38,227 nt of DNA, from contig JASLFS010000075.1 in NCBI GenBank assembly GCA_030150505.1, forward strand, positions 1 to 38,227, written 5' to 3'. The translations under genes were made by a program, and so were the position numbers. This document shows, in pieces, positions 33,986 to 38,227 of the stretch (its first letter is position 1; every line of letters begins with the position of its first letter). Origin of the DNA: Vitreoscilla sp. GTDB taxonomy: Bacteria; Pseudomonadota; Gammaproteobacteria; Burkholderiales; Neisseriaceae. The notes under the pieces are model-generated. The model searched no databases, had not been told where the DNA came from, and saw only the letters and a list, made by a program, of their open reading frames with translations.

Positions 33986-34216
33986 GTGTTCATTACATAG
34001 GGTATGTTGTTCATACATTTTATATGCATCGAAAAGAGCATAATCATTTCAATTATTTTTCACACTCAATCTATACTTCATTACCTTGCCTACTCGAGTT
34101 AGAGTGGTGCAGCGGACTCTAGCGTTTATTACCTCCCCCATTTGATATTGATGAATTTTTCATCCATTTTCAAAATAAACTTTAAATATGTCATTTAAAT
34201 ACAATGGAGATAATAA
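33986..34216 (+). promoter_or_regulatory. structured leader of mdtJI
   Basis: A stem of 8 pairs joins 34098-34105 (GTTAGAGT) with 34116-34123 (ACTCTAGC), one of them G-T, around a 10-base loop. This part is clearly richer in GC than its surroundings. A C-rich segment CCTCCCCC (34132-34139) follows; its CTCC could pair with the mdtJ ribosome site GGAG (34206-34209). A small hairpin GATGAA/TTCATC lies at 34150-34164. Two 32-codon upstream frames end inside the main stem. In E. coli the same transporter pair is controlled by an upstream ORF and early termination in response to spermidine. I do not recognise a known riboswitch class. Confidence 0.45.
34024..34122 (+). CDS. possible upstream leader peptide of mdtJI
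   Basis: A 32-codon frame begins MHRKEHNHFNYF and is rich in His, Asn and Tyr. Its TAG stop (34120-34122) lies in the 3' arm of the leader stem-loop. A ribosome finishing here would open that stem. There is no clear Shine-Dalgarno sequence. A second 32-codon frame of hydrophobic character (34004-34102) overlaps it in another frame and stops in the 5' arm. Either, both or neither may be translated. Confidence 0.25.
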   Translation: MHRKEHNHFNYFSHSIYTSLPCLLELEWCSGL

Positions 34217-34603
34217 ATGTATTACTGGTTTATGCTAGTTTTAGCTGTCCTCGCTGAGGTATTAAGCACTATCGGCATGAAATATGCTGCCACACACTCA
34301 CCGCTATTAGGTTACGTAGCGATGGCTGTCTTAATTTCACTTTCATTTTTAGCATTCTCACGTGCTGTTATTAAAATTCCATTAGCAGTGTCTTATGCTA
34401 TTTGGGAAGGCTTAGGTCTATTTTTAATTGGTGTCGTTGGCGCTGTATTCTTTGGTGAATACTTAACGATGACTCAAATCTTTGCTATTGGCTTAATGAT
34501 GGCTGGTTTGTTATTAATCACTTTTGATAAAGGCCCTAAAAAACAAGCTGAATGCCAAAAAGAATTTGCTCCTCCACAACACGGTGAGGTTTCATCACTA
34601 TGA
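34217..34603 (+). CDS. mdtJ: spermidine export protein MdtJ (SMR family)
   Basis: 128 residues with four membrane helices. The essential SMR glutamate is Glu14 in LAVLAEVLS. IKIPLAVSYAIWEGLGL in the third helix matches the MdtJ form (KKIALGVAYALWEGIG in E. coli). MdtJ works with MdtI as a heterodimer that exports spermidine at the inner membrane. A short charged C-terminal tail of about 20 residues follows the last helix. GGAG lies eight bases before the ATG. The stop overlaps the mdtI start as ATGA. Confidence 0.88.
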   Translation: MYYWFMLVLAVLAEVLSTIGMKYAATHSPLLGYVAMAVLISLSFLAFSRAVIKIPLAVSYAIWEGLGLFLIGVVGAVFFGEYLTMTQIFAIGLMMAGLLLITFDKGPKKQAECQKEFAPPQHGEVSSL

Positions 34604-34914
34604 TTGTTCCTGTCTCGTTGTTAGTTGGTTCTGCATCTTTAGATATTCTTGCTTGTTATTGCATCAAGCGTTCAAAAGGCTTCAAGCGTTTGGCTTGGGG
34701 AATCATTGGCTTGGCTTCTATCAGCCTTGCTTTCGTCTTATTAAGCTTCGTTGTGAAATACATTCCATTGGGCATTGCTTACTCCGCATGGGGTAGCTTA
34801 GGTGTGCTTGGAACTGTATTGCTAGACCGTTTCTTATTTAACTCTCGTTTGGGTATGCGCGGTTTTTGCGGTATTGGGCTAATTGTTATTGGTATTGTTT
34901 TATTACAAATTTAA
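34600..34914 (+). CDS. mdtI: spermidine export protein MdtI (SMR family), Asp in place of the key Glu
   Basis: 104 residues and four membrane helices. IPLGIAYSAWGSLG in the third helix matches the MdtI form with its conserved Trp. In helix 1, the place of the membrane glutamate (Glu19 in E. coli MdtI) is taken by Asp15 (SASLDILACY). This keeps an acidic group one carbon shorter. The 4-base ATGA overlap with mdtJ implies equal synthesis of the two halves. A terminator follows at once, so the operon is mdtJ-mdtI only. Confidence 0.82.
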   Translation: MIVPVSLLVGSASLDILACYCIKRSKGFKRLAWGIIGLASISLAFVLLSFVVKYIPLGIAYSAWGSLGVLGTVLLDRFLFNSRLGMRGFCGIGLIVIGIVLLQI

Positions 34915-34928
34915 TACAATAACCATAA

Positions 34929-34960
34929 AAAAAGCCACCAAATATATTAGGTGGCTTTTT
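34929..34960. terminator. bidirectional terminator after mdtI
   Basis: AAAAAGCCACC (34929-34939) and GGTGGCTTTTT (34950-34960) pair around a 10-base loop, with T runs on both strands. It can also end the minus-strand SUKH gene about 100 bases away. Confidence 0.92.
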
Positions 34961-35056
34961 ATTTTATCCAATCAATTTAAAAATCTTTGCTCGCATATTG
35001 GAATCAAAATAATAACCATCCCAATTCGCTATCAAATTCATACTGATGATACTTTT

Positions 35057-35620
35057 TTAAAACCAGGTTTCTCCTGCTTTGAAAACCAATTCATCATCAT
35101 CTTTAATAATAATTTGATTGTGTATTTTCTGTTCATACTGAGCAAGAAAAGCTTCAAATGATGGAGCAATGTATTTAAGAATGCCACACTCAGCATCTTG
35201 ATAAATAATTTGACCTTTTTGACCCAATGCACTCGGTGCAAAATCAATTAATAAATCAACATCGCCATTACAAGTGGCAAAAGGCAAGCGCATGTGATGA
35301 TAAAAAATGGGCTGTATCTTCGCATCAATCTCGTCCTCTTCCTCATCAACATCCACAGAAAAGCCATTATCTTGAGCCATATCGTGTACAGCCGTTATTA
35401 ATTCACAATCCATTAACTCTATTGAGTTAGGAAAAAAAGCATACGGAAATGAGCCATTGCACTTTGCTAGTAAAGCCAACAACATCGGGGGCACTTCGGC
35501 AAACCGTTGTTGTATGTTTTCCAGCATATCTGCGGGCGCACCTGCTACCTTCATATCTGGATAATGGTTTTGTATCGTATCAACAAGGCTATTAACCAAT
35601 CTATCTTGCTCAGTCATCAT
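35057..35620 (-). CDS. SMI1/KNR4 (SUKH) family protein
   Basis: 187 residues, cytoplasmic. The SUKH layout is visible: an N-terminal helix pair ending in VPPMLLALLAKCNGSFP, a middle acidic stretch (VDVDEEEDEIDAK), and the core LPFATCNGDVDLLIDFAP leading to a C-terminal helix PSFEAFLAQYEQKI. SUKH proteins are often immunity proteins against polymorphic or contact-dependent toxins, but some are housekeeping. No toxin gene is beside it. AAAGGA before the first of two ATG codons supports the start at 35620. It follows thiD by 54 bases on the same strand and may be read with it. Confidence 0.65.
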   Translation of the reverse strand: MMTEQDRLVNSLVDTIQNHYPDMKVAGAPADMLENIQQRFAEVPPMLLALLAKCNGSFPYAFFPNSIELMDCELITAVHDMAQDNGFSVDVDEEEDEIDAKIQPIFYHHMRLPFATCNGDVDLLIDFAPSALGQKGQIIYQDAECGILKYIAPSFEAFLAQYEQKIHNQIIIKDDDELVFKAGETWF

Positions 35621-35674
35621 TTGATAATCCTTTGGTAATGCTGTATGAAAACATCCTAATAATCCAATCTTGTA

Positions 35675-36442
35675 TCAAAATCTTTTCGGAATTCGTTGTC
35701 CATTTTCAACAGGTACTTCAGCTTGTTCTAATACTCCAAACAACCATGTTTCAGCTTGTTTAACTGCATGCAATAAATCCTCACCCAAAGCTAACCGCCC
35801 CGCAATATAACTGGCCAAAGAACAACCTGAGCCATGATATTCACCTGCTAATCTAATGCACTTTGACTCAGCAACCATCTCACGCTGAATGTATAAATTA
35901 TTGCGAATATAATCAGGTGTATTTTCATGACCACCTTTAACCAAAACCGCTTTTGCGCCCATATCAAACAACTTCTGAGTCGCTATTTCTAAATCATCTT
36001 CGCCTGTTAATGCCCGTAGTTCTACGGTGTTAGGTGTAATAACAGTTGCCAATGGAATTAACGCTTGAAATGCCTTCACCAAAACAGCTTGATTTCCCAG
36101 TGAACCACCACTATTAGCAACCAAAACAGGATCAAGAACATATAAAAAATCTGGATGTTCATGTAAGAAATCCGCCAAGGCAGCAATATTATCAGTGGTA
36201 CCCAGCATACCTGATTTAACACATTTAATAGGTAAGTCTTTTAATACTGCCTGCGCTTGTGCCATTAATAACTCTTTGGTAACTGCCTCAAAACCAAAAA
36301 CTTGTTGGGAGTTTTGAATGGTTAATGCAGTACAAGCAATAGCAGCATGTGCACCACTTTGCCCAATAGATTCAATATCAGCCTGAATACCAGCACCACC
36401 AGATGGATCTAATCCAGAAAAACAAAGCACCGTTGCTCGCAT
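35675..36442 (-). CDS. thiD: hydroxymethylpyrimidine (phosphate) kinase
   Basis: 255 residues, ribokinase fold. ThiD phosphorylates HMP and HMP-phosphate to HMP-diphosphate for thiamine synthesis. The opening FSGLDPSGGAGIQADIE binds the pyrimidine, VKSGMLGT and DPVLVANSG line the site, and YHGSGCSLAS near 203-212 carries the anion hole and conserved Cys. It starts 21 bases after the proline iminopeptidase gene, so the two are likely one unit. No other thi gene or TPP riboswitch is in the window. Confidence 0.95.
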   Translation of the reverse strand: MRATVLCFSGLDPSGGAGIQADIESIGQSGAHAAIACTALTIQNSQQVFGFEAVTKELLMAQAQAVLKDLPIKCVKSGMLGTTDNIAALADFLHEHPDFLYVLDPVLVANSGGSLGNQAVLVKAFQALIPLATVITPNTVELRALTGEDDLEIATQKLFDMGAKAVLVKGGHENTPDYIRNNLYIQREMVAESKCIRLAGEYHGSGCSLASYIAGRLALGEDLLHAVKQAETWLFGVLEQAEVPVENGQRIPKRF

Positions 36443-36463
36443 GTTATATCCTTTAATTATTGA

Positions 36464-37402
36464 TTAACTCACCAACTCATCAGTTACCGCTACCAAAGCG
36501 GCACTCATCACAGGATCCATTGCCGAATGTCCTGCTAAAACCTCCCGCAACTGTGCTTCTGGAAAAGCTTTTTTCAAATCCCATGCGCTAATATAAGGTG
36601 TGCACATATCATATCGGCCTTGAACCATAATAGTCGGAATATGGCGAATTTTATCCACATTATTTAAAATTGCTTTTTCATTATCCAACCAAGCCAAATG
36701 ATGAAAATAATGGTTTTCAATCCGAGCAAAAGCCAAGGCAAAATGCCCATCATCGCTTTCAACAATGGCATCATTATTTTTATGTAAATAACTTACATTG
36801 GCTTCCCAAACCGACCAACGTCTAGCAGCTTCTAATCTGGTTTTTTCTGCAACAGATTCATCAAATAAATAATAATGGTATGCTTTGACCAAATTATCTC
36901 GTTTATTCTCTGGAATAAATTCATAAAATTGATCCCAAGCTTCAGGGAAAATATTCGCAGCGCCACCTTCATATAACCAATTAATTTCAGATTGGCGACA
37001 AAGATAAATTCCACGCAAAACCAGCTCAGTCACATGCTGTGGATAAGTTTGTGCATAAGCTAAGCTAAGCGTACTTCCCCACGAGCCACCAAACACCATC
37101 CATTGTTCAATACCTAACATCGTGCGAACTTTTTCAATGTCTTCGACTAAATCCCATGTTGTATTCTCTTCTACACAAGCGTAAGGCAAAGATTGTCCAC
37201 AACCACGTTGATCAATTTGGATAATTCGATATTTTTCAGGATTAAAAAAACCACGAGTTGCCGGTGATGTACCACCACCAGGTCCACCATGCAAAAAAAT
37301 AACTGGCTTACCATTCGGATGACCAGATTCTTCCCAATAAATTTGGTGGATATCAGAGACACGCAGCAAACCACTGCGTTTAACAGAAATATTGGTATAC
37401 AT
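36464..37402 (-). CDS. pip: proline iminopeptidase
   Basis: 312 residues, an S33-family alpha/beta-hydrolase that removes N-terminal proline from peptides. HGGPGGG at 38-44 forms the oxyanion region, and QIDQRGCGQS follows. The nucleophile elbow is GGSWGS with Ser107. VQGRYDMCTP near 256 gives the catalytic Asp, and a C-terminal AGHSA the His. The cap domain carries the Glu-rich N-terminus-binding surface usual in this family. It lies downstream of the Lrp/AsnC gene but is separated from it by a terminator. Confidence 0.94.
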   Translation of the reverse strand: MYTNISVKRSGLLRVSDIHQIYWEESGHPNGKPVIFLHGGPGGGTSPATRGFFNPEKYRIIQIDQRGCGQSLPYACVEENTTWDLVEDIEKVRTMLGIEQWMVFGGSWGSTLSLAYAQTYPQHVTELVLRGIYLCRQSEINWLYEGGAANIFPEAWDQFYEFIPENKRDNLVKAYHYYLFDESVAEKTRLEAARRWSVWEANVSYLHKNNDAIVESDDGHFALAFARIENHYFHHLAWLDNEKAILNNVDKIRHIPTIMVQGRYDMCTPYISAWDLKKAFPEAQLREVLAGHSAMDPVMSAALVAVTDELVS

Positions 37403-37452
37403 TGATTTTCTTCCAGCTATATTATCACTGAAATAATAACATCAATTAAACC

Positions 37453-37485
37453 AAAAAAAGCTGTGAATAAAATTATCCACAGCTT
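37453..37485 (-). terminator. terminator of the Lrp/AsnC gene (contains a DnaA box)
   Basis: AAGCTGTG (37458-37465) pairs with CACAGCTT (37478-37485) and, with one G-T pair, the stem extends inward to a 6-base loop. On the minus strand it ends in a seven-T run. The arm also reads TTATCCACA at 37473-37481, probably by chance. Confidence 0.85.
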
Positions 37486-37493
37486 ATGTATAA

Positions 37494-37979
37494 CTAAACG
37501 TCACTATGCAAATGACGCAATGGTAATGCAGTTGTTGTCTTGATTTCTTTTAGTACAAAACTAGATTTAGCATCTTGCACACCTGATTGAGATAACAAAG
37601 TATCTAAAACAAAATGTGAAAAATCTGCCATATCAACAAAGAAAGCATGCAACATATAATCTGTTTCACCTGTTAATGCAAAGCAGCTCAAAATTTCAGG
37701 CCATGTTTGTACAGCTTCATCAAACTTAGCACGACTATCCCCTGCTTTATCCACTGTTACACGAATAAATGCTTGTAAACCCAAATCAATTTTTGCTGGG
37801 CTTAATAGCGCAGCATAACGCTGAATCACACCAGCATCTTCTAATTGTTTCAAGCGACGTAAGCAAGGAGAAGGCGATAAAGCAACGCGCTCAGATAACT
37901 CTACGTTAGTTAAGCGGCCATTTTCTTGCAACACTTGTAAAATTTTTAAATCTGTTTTATCTAAAATGAGTGTATTCAA
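37494..37979 (-). CDS. Lrp/AsnC-family transcription regulator
   Basis: 161 residues, the full Lrp length. The N-terminal winged helix-turn-helix (about 3-60) reads LDKTDLKILQVLQENGRLTN with SPSPCLRRLKQLEDAG as recognition region. The C-terminal RAM/ligand domain (about 68-150) has the strand VLSCFALTGETDYML-like motif (ILSCFALTGETDYML). Proteins of this family form dimers to 16-mers that bind amino acids and adjust amino-acid metabolism. Divergent sequence upstream is 248 bases of AT-rich DNA reaching the window end. It could be global Lrp or a local AsnC-type regulator. Confidence 0.92.
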   Translation of the reverse strand: MNTLILDKTDLKILQVLQENGRLTNVELSERVALSPSPCLRRLKQLEDAGVIQRYAALLSPAKIDLGLQAFIRVTVDKAGDSRAKFDEAVQTWPEILSCFALTGETDYMLHAFFVDMADFSHFVLDTLLSQSGVQDAKSSFVLKEIKTTTALPLRHLHSDV

Positions 37980-38227
37980 AATTCTTCCCTCTGTGTATCT
38001 AATGATTGTGACCTAACAAACATCAAACTTAAGTTTCTCCAACTCGCTAAGGTTATGTCGTAATTTGGATTTATTTTTTATTATCAAAAAAGGCAATATA
38101 GCATAGTTTATAATCAAAAATAGATAATTAATATTATTTAATTGCTAGTTCTGTCATTTTTTCAATTTTAGAAATAAAAAAATATGATATTTGTACTCAT
38201 TGTTTACATTTTGTGAATAACACGATG
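37980..38227. other. AT-rich region upstream of the Lrp/AsnC gene, to window end
   Basis: No gene or RNA is seen. It should contain the promoter of the Lrp/AsnC gene. The last three bases are ATG (38225-38227) and could be the start of a gene beyond the window. Confidence 0.5.

Overview
The window is about 38 kb of AT-rich betaproteobacterial chromosome, most likely from the family Neisseriaceae. Two things point there. Gene content and product types (mltA, prfB/purB, ftsY-ftsE-ftsX, two M16 peptidases, dinG, queH, a DUF3579 protein) suit Betaproteobacteria. The 12-mer AGGCTGCCTGAA occurs as inverted pairs between genes, and this is a known Neisseriaceae DNA-uptake-sequence dialect related to GCCGTCTGAA. 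I cannot name the genus from this window. There is no insertion sequence, prophage or CRISPR array; this is mostly housekeeping chromosome with small accessory insertions.

Layout. 1-110 is a GC-rich tail ending in a strong hairpin, next to an initiator tRNA-Met on the minus strand with a full-consensus promoter. 433-2230 is a RegB/RegA-type redox two-component pair. 2311-8240 holds mutS and mltA (divergent), a uracil-DNA-glycosylase-superfamily protein and a DUF3829 lipoprotein. 8426-10979 has prfB, with its programmed +1 frameshift intact, and purB. 11044-15784 is a minus-strand operon: ftsY, an EamA transporter, ftsE, ftsX, and a formate/nitrite-type transporter. 15855-18543 is an M16 peptidase pair; the first, catalytic gene is broken by a 53-bp palindromic insertion exactly at its HxxEH zinc site. 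18693-24014 has a cyclase-family hydrolase, an orphan LytTR regulator, uvrD and a ClsC-like phospholipase D lipoprotein.

24121-24484 is RNase P RNA (minus strand). It is followed by a DUF3579-GNAT fusion gene, a small intergenic cluster of three perfect DnaA boxes, and dinG. 28044-29423 is a ygaV-ygaP-like sulfur-sensing operon with an operator over its promoter and a YqiA-like esterase at its end. 29424-31452 is a long leader with two inverted repeats before an aromatic-acid-type MFS transporter. 31678-33855 has purU facing queH and a DUF1415 gene. 33856-34914 is a structured leader with possible upstream ORFs before the spermidine-type SMR pair mdtJ-mdtI. The end holds a SUKH (SMI1/KNR4) protein, thiD, a proline iminopeptidase and an Lrp/AsnC regulator.

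The most interesting points are the palindromic insertion in the M16 gene, the mdtJI leader, and the DnaA-box cluster beside dinG. None of these can be proved from sequence alone.
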